Below are positions 1-8,606 of a stretch of DNA of 64,000 nucleotides, piece after piece. The first letter of the stretch is position 1; every line of letters starts with the position of its first letter. The position numbers and the translations under genes are program-made. The notes under the pieces are model-generated. The model searched no databases, had not been told where the DNA came from, and was given only the letters and a program-made list of their open reading frames with translations. The DNA is taken from contig NZ_CP187970.1 in NCBI RefSeq assembly GCF_049942825.1, positions 5,084,001-5,148,000 on the forward strand, written 5' to 3'. The DNA is from Paenibacillus_G sp049942825 (GTDB taxonomy: Bacteria > Bacillota > Bacilli > Paenibacillales > NBRC-103111).

Positions 1-233
1 CCTGACCACACGAACTTGTCCGGCAGGCTTTTAATGATTTCCTCGTACTGCAGCGCAATCGAAATCTCGAGAATATGTACGGGATTGCGTTGCGCGTAGG
101 CAAGCAGCAGCTCCTTGATGAACTCGTCTTCATTCAGCTTCATGCTGCGGCGGATGAGCTCCATCATGGCTCTCTGATTCCTGATATTGAGCTGTTCGAT
201 CTTCTCGACAGCCAGCTGTACTTCTTTGTCCAT
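1..233 (-). CDS. Hypothetical protein, 3' end beyond window
   Basis: The reading frame starts at an ATG preceded by CAGGAG at good spacing and stays open through at least 77 codons to the left edge, so the C-terminus is missing. The visible part is charged and predicted helical, beginning MDKEVQLAVEKIEQL, with no signal peptide, membrane segment or motif I recognise. No function is assigned. A GGGGG/CCCCC hairpin lies just upstream, near 258-275, but has no T-run. Confidence 0.6.
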   Translation of the reverse strand, partial: MDKEVQLAVEKIEQLNIRNQRAMMELIRRSMKLNEDEFIKELLLAYAQRNPVHILEISIALQYEEIIKSLPDKFVWS

Positions 234-337
234 CGTCAGCTCCTGATTCTGTTCTAGGGGGGAGTATGCCCCCTGCAGATGACTATAGGCTTCGTCGGCT
301 CCCTGGAATTTCATAGGATATGTCTCCCTCCCGGCTT

Positions 338-1390
338 TCAAGAGGGCAGCCGGACCGCGCCCTGCGCTATCGCCTCTCCGGCTTCACGCAGCAGCACGTC
401 CACCAGCTCGGAAGCGGGAAGCTCCCGTGCAAGCCGGTATCCCTGCCCCGCCCACAGCGACATGGCCTCGGCATCCCCTTTGTCTCCGGCGGCCTTGCGT
501 ATGGGCCTTGTCAGGTGATGAAGCTGCGGGTAAGCAGCCGGGGCGTCCGGGTATTCGTTCATGAACCGGTTCACGAGCCCCCGGGCCCGCCGGCCGGTGA
601 AAGCCCGCGTCAGAGCCGTCCCGGAATACCTGCCGTCCGTCAGAGCCGCCCGGTGCACCCGATGCGTCCCGCTTTCGGGGCACAGCAGAAAAGCTGTACC
701 GAGCTGCGCCGCACAGGCTCCGGCACTCAGCACGGCCGCCACATCCGCCCCGTGCATCAGGCCTCCGGCGGCGATCAGCGGGACGGAGACCGCCTTGCGG
801 ATCTGCCCCAGCAGCACAAGCAGCCCGATGGGCTCGGGGTCCGGCAGCGCATTGCCGAAGGAGCCTTGATGCCCGCCGGCTTCCCCGCCCTGTACGCAGA
901 GCGCGTCCGCCCCCGCTTCCACGGCGACTTCGGCCTCCTCCGGCGTCGTAACCGTCACGATAACCGTGGAGCCCGCTTGCTGCAGCTCCTTCACAATGTC
1001 CGGGGAAGGACAGCCGAACGTGAAGCTGACCACGGGAACGTGCAGCTTCATGAGAACCTGCAGCTTCCGTTCCCACTCGTCGTCATCATACCGTGCCTCC
1101 CCCGGGAGGACACCGTAATGCTGCGCTTCTCCCCTCATCCGTTCCGCATAAGAAGCAAGCAGCCCCTCATCCACGGATTCCCCTCCGGGCACAAACAGAT
1201 TCACACCGAACGGCGCCCCGGTCAGCTCCCTCAATGCTTCAATCTCCGCCTGCATGGCGGACGCCGTCTTATATCCTCCGGCGAGAAAGCCCCATCCCCC
1301 GGCATTCGAAACGGCAGCGGCCAAAGCCGGGGTGGATACCCCGCCTGCCATCGGAGCCGCAATGATCGGACAAGCCAGCTTGTGATTCAT
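338..1390 (-). CDS. Nitronate monooxygenase-type FMN oxidoreductase
   Basis: A 350-residue TIM-barrel flavoprotein of the NAD(P)H-dependent flavin oxidoreductase / 2-nitropropane dioxygenase family. In this family FMN-bound enzymes oxidise nitronates such as propionate-3-nitronate. Visible hallmarks are the N-terminal PIIAAPMAGGVSTPALAAAV segment, a GGWGFLAGGY turn, the central CVQGGEAGGHQGSFG stretch, which carries the active-site His region of the family, and the FMN-phosphate loop PLIAAGGL. Length matches the family. The start follows GGGGGAGAAGGCGG. It stands alone on the minus strand. The family is easy to recognise, but the physiological substrate is not known. Confidence 0.9.
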   Translation of the reverse strand: MNHKLACPIIAAPMAGGVSTPALAAAVSNAGGWGFLAGGYKTASAMQAEIEALRELTGAPFGVNLFVPGGESVDEGLLASYAERMRGEAQHYGVLPGEARYDDDEWERKLQVLMKLHVPVVSFTFGCPSPDIVKELQQAGSTVIVTVTTPEEAEVAVEAGADALCVQGGEAGGHQGSFGNALPDPEPIGLLVLLGQIRKAVSVPLIAAGGLMHGADVAAVLSAGACAAQLGTAFLLCPESGTHRVHRAALTDGRYSGTALTRAFTGRRARGLVNRFMNEYPDAPAAYPQLHHLTRPIRKAAGDKGDAEAMSLWAGQGYRLARELPASELVDVLLREAGEAIAQGAVRLPS

Positions 1391-1803
1391 TCCGCCTTCT
1401 CCCCCTCTTTAGCTTACATATGAGCGAATCCGCTGTTCCCAGTGTAATACGGAAGCTCCTTCCTGCACAACCAAACGGACAGGTACAGCACATCACCCTT
1501 TCTCACTTTTTGGCGGTGAGCGAACGGGAAAACGTCTGCCAACCTCGTGGTTCCATGGAACGGCAGGATGGAGCAAACGCCCAAACCCGTGCAAACAAGT
1601 ATATTTATCGCAAGTTTATTCCAATACTCCCGACATCACAGGTACGAACGGCAATGGCGGCGGCCGGTCGGGGCGGGTCGTACAGGCTCCTCAATACGGT
1701 TTCCTGCACATAGGAATACGCGTACAATCAGGATGAAAAGTGTGAAAACAAGTATATTGCCCACACATCTATCTTTTCCCCTCCTGCCGCCAGCCAGAAC
1801 GCA
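1391..1803. other. Intergenic stretch without a recognisable gene
   Basis: No open frame here has a ribosome binding site or protein-like composition. The part near 1390-1440 should hold the promoter of the nitronate monooxygenase gene. Nothing else is supported. Confidence 0.5.
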
Positions 1804-1827
1804 AAAAAGGACGCCGGTCGGCGCCCT
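1804..1827 (-). terminator. Rho-independent terminator
   Basis: Read on the minus strand, GGCGCCG-AC-CGGCGTC forms a GC-rich hairpin followed by CTTTTTT. It lies directly after the stop codon of the small ORF at 1828-1986 and would end the HAD/stalk-domain operon. Confidence 0.75.
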
Positions 1828-1986
1828 TCAGCCTCTCCACGTGACCACAAAAGCCTTGTCCGCCCGATCAAAGCCGCTTGTCGGATAATACGCCACGGCA
1901 CCCGGAGCGGACAACATACGCCCCCAACGGTCGGATCTCTTCCTTCCGCGCGCGGCCTCCACATTCACTGGGCAGCTAACCGTCAT
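1828..1986 (-). CDS. Putative 52-residue protein ending the HAD operon
   Basis: A short frame of 52 codons starts at an ATG with AAAGGA about nine bases upstream. Its TGA abuts the terminator at 1804-1827, and it begins only 28 bases after the stalk-domain gene. The product is basic near its N-terminus and ends in an aromatic stretch (AYYPTSGFDRADKAFVVTWR). I see no signal peptide or known domain. Position, ribosome binding site and adjacent terminator argue for a real small gene. Conservation has not been checked. Confidence 0.45.
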   Translation of the reverse strand: MTVSCPVNVEAARGRKRSDRWGRMLSAPGAVAYYPTSGFDRADKAFVVTWRG

Positions 1987-2014
1987 AGCCCTGTCCTTTG
2001 TCTTTCCAGCCTCC

Positions 2015-2899
2015 TCAACTGATCCCGAAAAGTTTGTCCTCTACCACTTTCCATCCGCCTTCTTTATGCTCCAGCGTAAACTGCCGGCTTTCGGCCCCAA
2101 GTGCGCTCTTGTACAAATAAGCGTCGACGACCAGGCGGCTTCCTTCCACAACGGTCTTTTCGATCCCGAGCAGCACACCGTCGATGGCATGATGGCTTGC
2201 GGCATCCACCCTGCCCTGCGCCTTCAATTCATCCAGCGAGGCCAACAGGACCGGCACCTGGTACTTCCCCAGCATGCCGAGCATCACGCCGGACTCCGCT
2301 TCCCCCAGCTTCTCCAGCCCTCGGTGATCAACGGCTATATACGCCTCCGGGCCGCCGGTCGCCCTGCTATGATCCGCCATCGTAGACAGAATCAGGCCGT
2401 AGGCTTCTCCGAGCTGTGGAACACTTACCCCCAGCTCCTTCATGGCAATCCGCTCCCCGGTCTCTGCGTTCAGCTTCACCTCCGTCCGTCTGCCTTCCGG
2501 ATCAGTGCCTGTCACCCTCCAGACGGGCTGCCCTTCCGCACCCGCTGCTTCGAGCAGTTCGGCTTTCCAGGCGGCCCCCTTGGCATCCGGAACCGACAGC
2601 TTCGCCAGCTCCAGTGCCGCCGCTTCCGCCACATAGCTCCCCGCGCGGCCGACCTTCACTGTCTTGGACTGCTCGTCGAATTCCACCTTCAACCCGGCCT
2701 GCTCGGCCACGAAGCGGATCGGCACATACGCATGCCCGTTATAATTCAAGGAGACATACTCCCCGCCCAGCTGCGCCTGCTTCCCGCCGAATTTGTATGT
2801 AACGTCAAAAAGCACCGCCTGCACGGCATCCGAAGCGGATGCCGCCGTACCTGCCGACAGGGCTGTGCACAGTGCCAGCCCGGCTATTCCTCGTTTCAT
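2015..2899 (-). CDS. Secreted copper-amine-oxidase-like stalk-domain protein
   Basis: A 294-residue exported protein. The start chosen is the ATG of MKRGIAGLALCTALSAGTAA, which gives a typical signal peptide; a longer upstream frame adds only an implausible leader. Residues about 35-80 contain the stalk signature (GGEYVSLNYNGHAYVPIRFV, then KVEFDEQSKTVKV) of the copper amine oxidase N-terminal-like domain, a cell-surface beta module common in Paenibacillus. The rest is a mixed alpha/beta region of unknown role. It lies 11 bases downstream of the HAD gene and is probably co-transcribed. Confidence 0.8.
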   Translation of the reverse strand: MKRGIAGLALCTALSAGTAASASDAVQAVLFDVTYKFGGKQAQLGGEYVSLNYNGHAYVPIRFVAEQAGLKVEFDEQSKTVKVGRAGSYVAEAAALELAKLSVPDAKGAAWKAELLEAAGAEGQPVWRVTGTDPEGRRTEVKLNAETGERIAMKELGVSVPQLGEAYGLILSTMADHSRATGGPEAYIAVDHRGLEKLGEAESGVMLGMLGKYQVPVLLASLDELKAQGRVDAASHHAIDGVLLGIEKTVVEGSRLVVDAYLYKSALGAESRQFTLEHKEGGWKVVEDKLFGIS

Positions 2900-2910
2900 C
2901 GCTGTCTCTC

Positions 2911-3603
2911 CTATTCTGTAATCCACTCCAGCAGCTGTGCCGGCTTCTTCAATCGTGTAACTCCCTGCACACGCAGCGCAATCTCCTCCGGGACATACCA
3001 AGCGGCCTGGAGTGAGGTCATGCCTGCCGCCCCTGCCCCTTCCAGCTCCTTCGACCCTCCGTCGCCGACAAAAAGACAGTCCTCAGGGCGGACACCGAGG
3101 CGCGAGCAGCCGAGCTCGTAGATTTTCGGGTCCGGTTTGGCCAGCCCCGTCTCGTAGGAGAACACCACCGTGTCAAAATAGGACGCCAAGCCGCACCCGC
3201 CCCAGGCCGTCACCTCCTCCTCCGTACAATTGCTGATCAGCCCGATCCGGAGGCCTCTGACCTTCAACTGCCGCAGAAGCTCCCTAACGTCCTCGCCGAT
3301 CTCACCGAAGGCCGCCGCTTTCTCGGCCACCCGCTCCTCGTACATGGCTTGAACCGTTTCTTCCGGATAACCCAATCCGTGATGAGAGCAAATATCCCTG
3401 AGGACCGCGTGGTATCCGGGGTATTCCCCCGTCATTCTTTGGGCGTGCCGCGCGTTCCATTCCCGCCTGAATTCGCTCTGTGTAAGACCGATCCGACTCC
3501 GGCTTTCCGGGTCTGCAGCCCGTCTCACTTTGCAGACCCCGTTCTTGTACTCGGTAATCAACGTTTCGAACAAATCGAAGAAGACGGCTTGAACCCTTGG
3601 CAT
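2911..3603 (-). CDS. HAD-superfamily hydrolase
   Basis: A 230-residue haloacid-dehalogenase-like phosphatase. Motif I is FFDLFETLI near residue 9 (nucleophile Asp10), followed by a helical cap. Motif II is GLISNC, motif III is the KPDPKIYELG lysine, and motif IV is CLFVGDGGSKELEGA. The start is an ATG behind GGAGGAGC; the frame extends upstream without a convincing start. Substrate cannot be inferred. It is the first gene of a compact operon with the stalk-domain protein and the small ORF at 1828. Confidence 0.88.
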   Translation of the reverse strand: MPRVQAVFFDLFETLITEYKNGVCKVRRAADPESRSRIGLTQSEFRREWNARHAQRMTGEYPGYHAVLRDICSHHGLGYPEETVQAMYEERVAEKAAAFGEIGEDVRELLRQLKVRGLRIGLISNCTEEEVTAWGGCGLASYFDTVVFSYETGLAKPDPKIYELGCSRLGVRPEDCLFVGDGGSKELEGAGAAGMTSLQAAWYVPEEIALRVQGVTRLKKPAQLLEWITE

Positions 3604-3835
3604 GGCGCTCCTCCTCAGGCTTTTTTGCGGCTGCTCAAGATGAGGGCTGTTTTCTATCCTAGTCCCTCTTCTTCCAATTGTAAATAAGTGAAGCGGGCTG
3701 CGCGGATGCAATGCCCCCTCACTTGAATTCCGGCTGACGGCTGTCCTGCCGGCCGCGATGCTGCCGGAGAGCCGATGGCACCGCAGCGCCCCTTTAGCCT
3801 CCGGAACAGCTGACGCCTGGAGCTGGAGTCAACGG

Positions 3836-3863
3836 CAAAAGCCACAGCGCAGGTGCTGTAGCT
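3836..3863 (-). terminator. Rho-independent terminator
   Basis: On the minus strand AGCTACAGC-ACCTGC-GCTGTGGCT forms a 9-bp stem with one G-T pair, followed by TTTTG. It lies about 35 bases downstream of the gene ending at 3899. Confidence 0.6.
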
Positions 3864-3898
3864 TCTCTTTGGTTTATGGCGTGGACCCGGCCATCCCA

Positions 3899-4171
3899 TC
3901 AGGCCGTTTCCAGCAGGGTCCGGCTGATGAAGTCGTCAATCGTCATTTCGGCCGCATAGACTTTATTGAACAGCCCGGTGACCTCCCCGGAATCGTAATT
4001 GCCGCCGAGCAGACTTACGACTTCTTTTTCCATCAGCAGAATATCCGTTGACAAGTCCTCTATGTAATCCGTCCCCAGTCCCGAGTTCTTCGACTCCTCC
4101 AATAACCGTACGGCGGCGATGAGCAGCTCCATTGCCGACCTTGCGCTTGCTTCGATCATGGACATCCACAT
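3899..4171 (-). CDS. Small helical hypothetical protein
   Basis: About 90 residues starting MWMSMIEASARSAMELLIAA, predicted almost wholly alpha-helical, acidic and cytoplasmic. No family is recognised. An in-frame GTG at 4270 would extend it to 123 residues, but the ATG at 4171 follows GGAGAGGGG and gives a more natural N-terminus. A perfect inverted repeat TTTCCTA-TATT-TAGGAAA (4273-4290) lies just upstream and could be an operator or processing hairpin. It follows the ABC exporter operon on the same strand. Confidence 0.6.
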   Translation of the reverse strand: MWMSMIEASARSAMELLIAAVRLLEESKNSGLGTDYIEDLSTDILLMEKEVVSLLGGNYDSGEVTGLFNKVYAAEMTIDDFISRTLLETA

Positions 4172-4318
4172 GGTGCCTATCCCCTCTCCATCGCTTCTGC
4201 CCTGAAGCAGATCCGAGTGTATAAGCTCACTATACACCCGGCCTGCGGGATGGCCTATGATGGTTGTCACATTTTCCTATATTTAGGAAATGAGGGAGAC
4301 ACCTGTGCACCAGCCGGG

Positions 4319-5098
4319 TCATGACCCCGTAGAGCGGTAATAGCGAACCCCGACCAACCAGACGAGCAGGCAGGGCAGCACGAACACGGCGCCGCCGAGG
4401 GGCATCAGCATATACAGCATGGGAGGACCCTGCACCCGGTCCAAAATGTACATCAGCGGCAGGTAGCTCACGCAGCCGAACGGGATGATGAAGGTGAAGA
4501 AGACGGTCACCCATCTCTGGTAAATATTCAGCGGATACTGCGCCATCTCCCGGCCCCCGTCCGTGAAGATATTGGCGACTTCCAGCCCCTGGATCGTCCA
4601 GAAGCACAGCGTGGCGGCCAGCATATAGATCCCGGTAAAAATCAGCACGCCGCAGGCGATCATGAGCACGAGCGTCACCGCTTTGGCCGCTGTCCAGGCC
4701 ACGGGCAGGCTGCTTACCGCCCATACGAGGACCACCGCGCTCTGCAGGATGCGTCCGAACCGGGTGAACTCGAACCGGGAGCCGAGCACCTGAACCGCCG
4801 TGCTGCGCGGACGGACGAGCAGGCGGTCGAACTCGCCCCCTCCCACGAGGGACGAGAAGGCGTCGAAGCCGCGTGCGAAGCACTCGCTGAGCGAGAACGC
4901 GAGATGAATGACCGCGAAGCAAAGCGCCGCTTCGAAGAAGCTCCACCCCTGCAGCTGCCCGAAGCGCTCGAACATCAGATACAGCCCCGCGAAGACCGAG
5001 AACGGGATTAAGAACTGTCCGAACGTCATCAGCCAGAAGGAAGCCCGGTACTGCAGCTGGGACCGGAAGTGAAGCGACATGTAGCGAAAATAGATCAT
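4319..5098 (-). CDS. ABC-2 type permease (second subunit)
   Basis: A 259-residue polytopic membrane protein with about six hydrophobic segments, of the uncharacterised ABC-2 permease group COG3694. Family members pair with a second permease and a DrrA-like ATPase as an exporter of unknown substrate. It starts seven bases after the preceding permease gene, behind AAGAGGGT, and is the last gene of the three-gene operon. Confidence 0.85.
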   Translation of the reverse strand: MIYFRYMSLHFRSQLQYRASFWLMTFGQFLIPFSVFAGLYLMFERFGQLQGWSFFEAALCFAVIHLAFSLSECFARGFDAFSSLVGGGEFDRLLVRPRSTAVQVLGSRFEFTRFGRILQSAVVLVWAVSSLPVAWTAAKAVTLVLMIACGVLIFTGIYMLAATLCFWTIQGLEVANIFTDGGREMAQYPLNIYQRWVTVFFTFIIPFGCVSYLPLMYILDRVQGPPMLYMLMPLGGAVFVLPCLLVWLVGVRYYRSTGS

Positions 5099-5105
5099 AC
5101 CCTCT

Positions 5106-5909
5106 TTACCCTCCCTGTACCACGACTTGGCGGAGTGCCCGCCGCAGAAGCAGCCGGCCGGTGCCGATCAGCACGGCCAGCCAGCCCAGCTGAATGAGAA
5201 TGCCCCACAGCGCCTCGGCCGCCGGAATATGGCCCGAATAGACGCGGAACGGCAGATCGACCGCCCAGCGGAACGGCAGCAGATAAGTGATGTGCTGCAG
5301 CCAGAGCGGCATCAGGGGCACCGGAAGAATCATGCCCGCGAAGAACTCGCCGGCCACGGAGACCATCAGGATCGAGCCGGTCGGTGACATCGTCCAGAAG
5401 ACGGAGATGTAGATCAGCATGGAGATCGACACCACGAGAAGCAGGCCCAGGGCGAGGGTGATGAGGAAGAGAGCAAACGCCCCGGGGGACTCGGGCGGAG
5501 AGAGCCGGTAAGGCTCCGGCAGGAAGAACACGATGAGCAGAATCGGGAAACAGCGGAGCAGCGTACTGGAGAGCCTGTTCGCAAGCAGCTTGGCGAACCA
5601 AAACGGATAGATCCCGCACGGGCGGCATAATTCGTAAGCGATGTTGCCGCCGGTGATCAGCTGGAAGATTTCGTTGTCGCGTGCCCACAGCATGATGAAG
5701 GCGAGGAAGATCTGCTGCAGCCAGGTGTAGGTGACAATATCCCGCAGAGAGATCGGAGCCTCCGCCGTGCTTCCGCTGTAGAAGGCCAGGTAGACCATGA
5801 TGAAGATGAGTCCGAAAAACAGCTGCGTGGCAATACCGGCCATCGCGGCGGCCCTGTACTGCAGACCGTTCAGAAAGCGCATCCGGCACACCGATACATA
5901 CGCCCTCAT
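5106..5909 (-). CDS. ABC-2 type permease (first subunit)
   Basis: A 267-residue membrane protein with about six hydrophobic segments and a short cytoplasmic N-terminus (MRAYVSVCRMRFLNGLQYRA), typical of COG4587 ABC-2 permeases. Its ATG overlaps the TGA of the ATPase gene in an ATGA arrangement, which indicates translational coupling. It probably forms a heterodimeric exporter channel with the next gene product. Confidence 0.85.
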   Translation of the reverse strand: MRAYVSVCRMRFLNGLQYRAAAMAGIATQLFFGLIFIMVYLAFYSGSTAEAPISLRDIVTYTWLQQIFLAFIMLWARDNEIFQLITGGNIAYELCRPCGIYPFWFAKLLANRLSSTLLRCFPILLIVFFLPEPYRLSPPESPGAFALFLITLALGLLLVVSISMLIYISVFWTMSPTGSILMVSVAGEFFAGMILPVPLMPLWLQHITYLLPFRWAVDLPFRVYSGHIPAAEALWGILIQLGWLAVLIGTGRLLLRRALRQVVVQGG

Positions 5910-6913
5910 ACCTGGTGCTCCTCGTACAGCCGGAGAATGAGCTCGTCAACCGGCTTCGTCTCCACCGAAACGTCAAGCAGCTCCACCTCTTCGGAGAGCC
6001 GGGAGATTACCCGGTCGATCCGCACGTGCTCCGTATCCATGCTGTACACCGCCCGCTCCGGGGTCCAGGAGAGCCTGATTGTGCCCGGAATCTCGACGGG
6101 TTTAGGGTGAGCCCGGTAATCCGCCGTCAGCGTCCGCTGGGTGCCGAACCGCCCGCGCAGCTCCTCCAGTGTCCCGTCGTACAGCAGCTTTCCTCTGCCG
6201 ATCATCAGAATCCGGTCGGCCAGCGCTTCGATATCGCTCATATCATGAGTCGTGAGGATGACAGTGACGCCTTTCTCCCGATTGATCGTCTTGATAAACT
6301 GCCGGACCGCGATCTTGCTGGCCGCATCAAGTCCGATCGTCGGCTCATCGAGGAACAGGATCTTCGGATCGTGTAGGAGCGAAGCCGCGATCTCGCAGCG
6401 CATCCGCTGGCCCAGGCTGAGCTGCCTTACAGGGACCTGGAGGATGTCGGAGAGCCCCAGCGTGTCGGTCAGCATCTCCAGGTTCGCCCGGTAAGCGCCT
6501 GCGGGAATACTGTAGATATCCCTCAGCATCTCAAAGGAATCGATCACCGGCACATCCCACCAGAGCTGCGAGCGCTGCCCGAATACGACGCCGATCCCGC
6601 GGACATAGTCCACCCGGCTCTTCCAGGGCGTGTATCCCATAATGCTGCACGTCCCCCGGTCGGGAACGAGAATACCGCTCATTACCTTGATCGTCGTGGA
6701 TTTGCCTGCTCCGTTGGGGCCGATGTACCCGACGATCTCCCCTTCCCGGATCTCGAAAGAGATATCCTGGAGCGCTTCCACCACCTTGTACTCGCGGGCG
6801 AACAGCGCTTTGAAGGCCTGACCGAGGCCTGCCGCCCGCTTCGCTACCTGGAACGATTTGCCAATATCCTTCAGGGTAATGATCGGCTCATGTGTGACGC
6901 TTTCCCTTCTCAT
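5906..6913 (-). CDS. ABC exporter ATP-binding protein (COG4586-like)
   Basis: A 335-residue ATPase. Walker A is GPNGAGKST (about 65-73), the signature is LSLGQRMRCEIAASLL, Walker B is ILFLDEPTIGLD, and the switch is TTHDMSD. A roughly 90-residue C-terminal extension follows, as in DrrA/COG4586 proteins. The start follows GGGAGG. It is the first gene of the operon with the two ABC-2 permeases. Substrate is unknown; this set is widespread in Firmicutes and is not a dedicated antibiotic exporter by sequence alone. Confidence 0.9.
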   Translation of the reverse strand: MRRESVTHEPIITLKDIGKSFQVAKRAAGLGQAFKALFAREYKVVEALQDISFEIREGEIVGYIGPNGAGKSTTIKVMSGILVPDRGTCSIMGYTPWKSRVDYVRGIGVVFGQRSQLWWDVPVIDSFEMLRDIYSIPAGAYRANLEMLTDTLGLSDILQVPVRQLSLGQRMRCEIAASLLHDPKILFLDEPTIGLDAASKIAVRQFIKTINREKGVTVILTTHDMSDIEALADRILMIGRGKLLYDGTLEELRGRFGTQRTLTADYRAHPKPVEIPGTIRLSWTPERAVYSMDTEHVRIDRVISRLSEEVELLDVSVETKPVDELILRLYEEHQV

Positions 6914-7401
6914 GATTCAACCTCCCTCAACCGCGGTTTCGAATGCTAAAAAAATATATCCAAAATGCGGAAGAAAGTATAGACTTATAATCATCCGCGT
7001 GCTATACTATTATTATTAGAAATTGAATTTTACCCTCATGAGTCCGGTATTCAAATCTTTAATTTTTCGAACCAGCATTCGATTTTTCGCCTTTTTATTT
7101 GTTATCTTCGTTGGTTTTTTTGGTTTATTTACATCGTTACTTACAAGGTCGTGCAGGCTGCATTAGCAGCTGCCCGGCTTTTTTTGATGTTTTGGGGACA
7201 CCCACAAGCAGGGGTCCTTCCAGGCGCCATGCCCTTTCCGTTCCACTGCTTTGCGGCTCCTTCCGGCAGGTGCCCTTTTCCGCCCGAAACCAGGACATCC
7301 GCGAACTCGTTAACGAGTGATCCCTGATTTCGTGCAGCCAGGCTAAAGATTAAACGGCCATGGCGTCTTTTACGGACGATGCGCGTTGAAAAAACTCAAG
7401 C
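6914..7401. other. AT-rich promoter region and empty intergenic stretch
   Basis: The 6940-7130 part is far more AT-rich than its surroundings and carries a minus-strand TATACT (6976-6981) that may be the -10 of the ABC exporter promoter. I see no convincing -35. From 7130 to 7400 no gene or RNA is recognised. Confidence 0.4.
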
Positions 7402-7430
7402 CAAAAAGCCCCCATCCGCTTGGAAGGGGG
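7402..7430 (-). terminator. Rho-independent terminator
   Basis: On the minus strand CCCCCTTCC-AAGC-GGATGGGGG forms a 9-bp stem with one T-T mismatch, followed by CTTTTT. It ends the acetyltransferase transcript. Confidence 0.8.
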
Positions 7431-7461
7431 ACACCTGCATATTCCGGATGTGCCGTTTCAC

Positions 7462-7917
7462 TTAAAGGTCTTGGCTCAGCCGCACCATATCGAACAGCTG
7501 CATGCCGTTCTCAAAGATCGGTTCGCTGTAATGCCTGACGAAGAAGTCCCGGTCGATCCCGGTCATGCGGAAGCCGCACTTCTGGTACAGGGCCAACTGC
7601 CCGACGCCGGTGCTCCCGGTGCCGACTTCGATCGTGCGGAAACCGAGCTCTCTTGCCCGGGAGACCGCATGCATAACGAGCTGCCGGCCGATCCCCCGGC
7701 CCTGATGGGCCTCATCGACCGCGACATTCACCAGCTCGGCCGTCTCCGGACGGGTCGGGAGCAGCACATAGACGCCCACCACCGCCCCCTTCTCCCCGCA
7801 GGCAATATAACATTCACCGCGGGATACATACTCTTCCACCAGCTTCAGGGAAGGGTCCGCGAGGAGCAGCAGCTCCATCGGCAGAGGGTCCTCCTGCGCC
7901 AGCTTTCGTATTTCCAT
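7462..7917 (-). CDS. GNAT-family N-acetyltransferase
   Basis: A 151-residue acetyltransferase. The acetyl-CoA loop is QGRGIGRQLV in the middle of the protein, preceded by the beta-4 strand ELVNVAVDEAHQ and followed by GTGSTGVGQLALYQKCGFRM, the usual end of the fold. The start is the ATG of MEIRKLAQED, spaced nine bases from AGGAGG, rather than two in-frame ATGs further upstream. The substrate is unknown. Confidence 0.88.
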   Translation of the reverse strand: MEIRKLAQEDPLPMELLLLADPSLKLVEEYVSRGECYIACGEKGAVVGVYVLLPTRPETAELVNVAVDEAHQGRGIGRQLVMHAVSRARELGFRTIEVGTGSTGVGQLALYQKCGFRMTGIDRDFFVRHYSEPIFENGMQLFDMVRLSQDL

Positions 7918-7961
7918 GAAACCCATCCTCCTGAACAATCAGCCTGCTAATTCTACGTATT

Positions 7962-8549
7962 TCAGCGAGTCCGTACGGCGTCTTCCCCCTCTGCCTCTCT
8001 CGCCATCTCCTGCAGCTTCCGGACGGTCGCCTCATTGCGTGTCGTCGCCATGACCTTCAACTTCGCTTCAAGGAAGTTGTTTGAAAACTGCGATTTCCCG
8101 TAGGAGCCCCGGCAGAGGATATAGGCCGCATCGCCCACGATGCGGTAGTCATCCACCTCATTGGCATAGGCCTGCAGCGAATCCACGGCCGCCGGCTCCG
8201 GAGCCTTCGCCAGAAAAGAATAATACCGCTTCTCCCCTGCTTCTTCCTGCGCCGTACCTCTGGCAGCGGCAGAGAAGGGATTATCGCGCAAAGCGGCCTC
8301 CAGCTCTTCGGGAGTCTTGACGATCACGCCGACCTCGAAGCCGAACTTCTCCTTCAGCGCCGCGGAGATCCTATCCGCCATGGCATCCTGAGCGTCGTCA
8401 GCCGCAATAAACACGGCATTGCCGCTCTGGATATACGTCCGCACCCGCTGCAGCTCCAAGGATTCCAAGAGGCTGCGCAGCTCCTCCATCTTGATAATCT
8501 TTTTCCCGCTGACATTGATGCCGCGCAGCAGTGCAATATACACGGCCAA
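7962..8549 (-). CDS. DUF1697 family protein
   Basis: A 195-residue protein with the DUF1697 N-terminal signature (YIALLRGINVSGKKIIKMEE, then RTYIQSGNAVF). The family is widespread, cytoplasmic and without a known biochemical role. The start is a TTG behind GGGG eight bases away; a GTG two codons further in is an alternative. It lies about 44 bases upstream of the acetyltransferase gene on the same strand. Confidence 0.88.
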   Translation of the reverse strand: MAVYIALLRGINVSGKKIIKMEELRSLLESLELQRVRTYIQSGNAVFIAADDAQDAMADRISAALKEKFGFEVGVIVKTPEELEAALRDNPFSAAARGTAQEEAGEKRYYSFLAKAPEPAAVDSLQAYANEVDDYRIVGDAAYILCRGSYGKSQFSNNFLEAKLKVMATTRNEATVRKLQEMAREAEGEDAVRTR

Positions 8550-8606
8550 TTCCGTCGCCCCGCTTCCCTGGCTTAAGATAATCCTGACGGTTCCAGTATA
8601 GCACGA

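Noticed and set aside
320..1423. Long plus-strand open frame opposite the nitronate monooxygenase gene
   Set aside because: It is the high-GC shadow of the real gene. Its translation is Arg/Pro/His-rich, has no family signature and no ribosome binding site.
7099..7320. Plus-strand 73-codon frame in the AT-rich gap
   Set aside because: No ribosome binding site. The hydrophobic N-terminus comes from T-rich promoter DNA.
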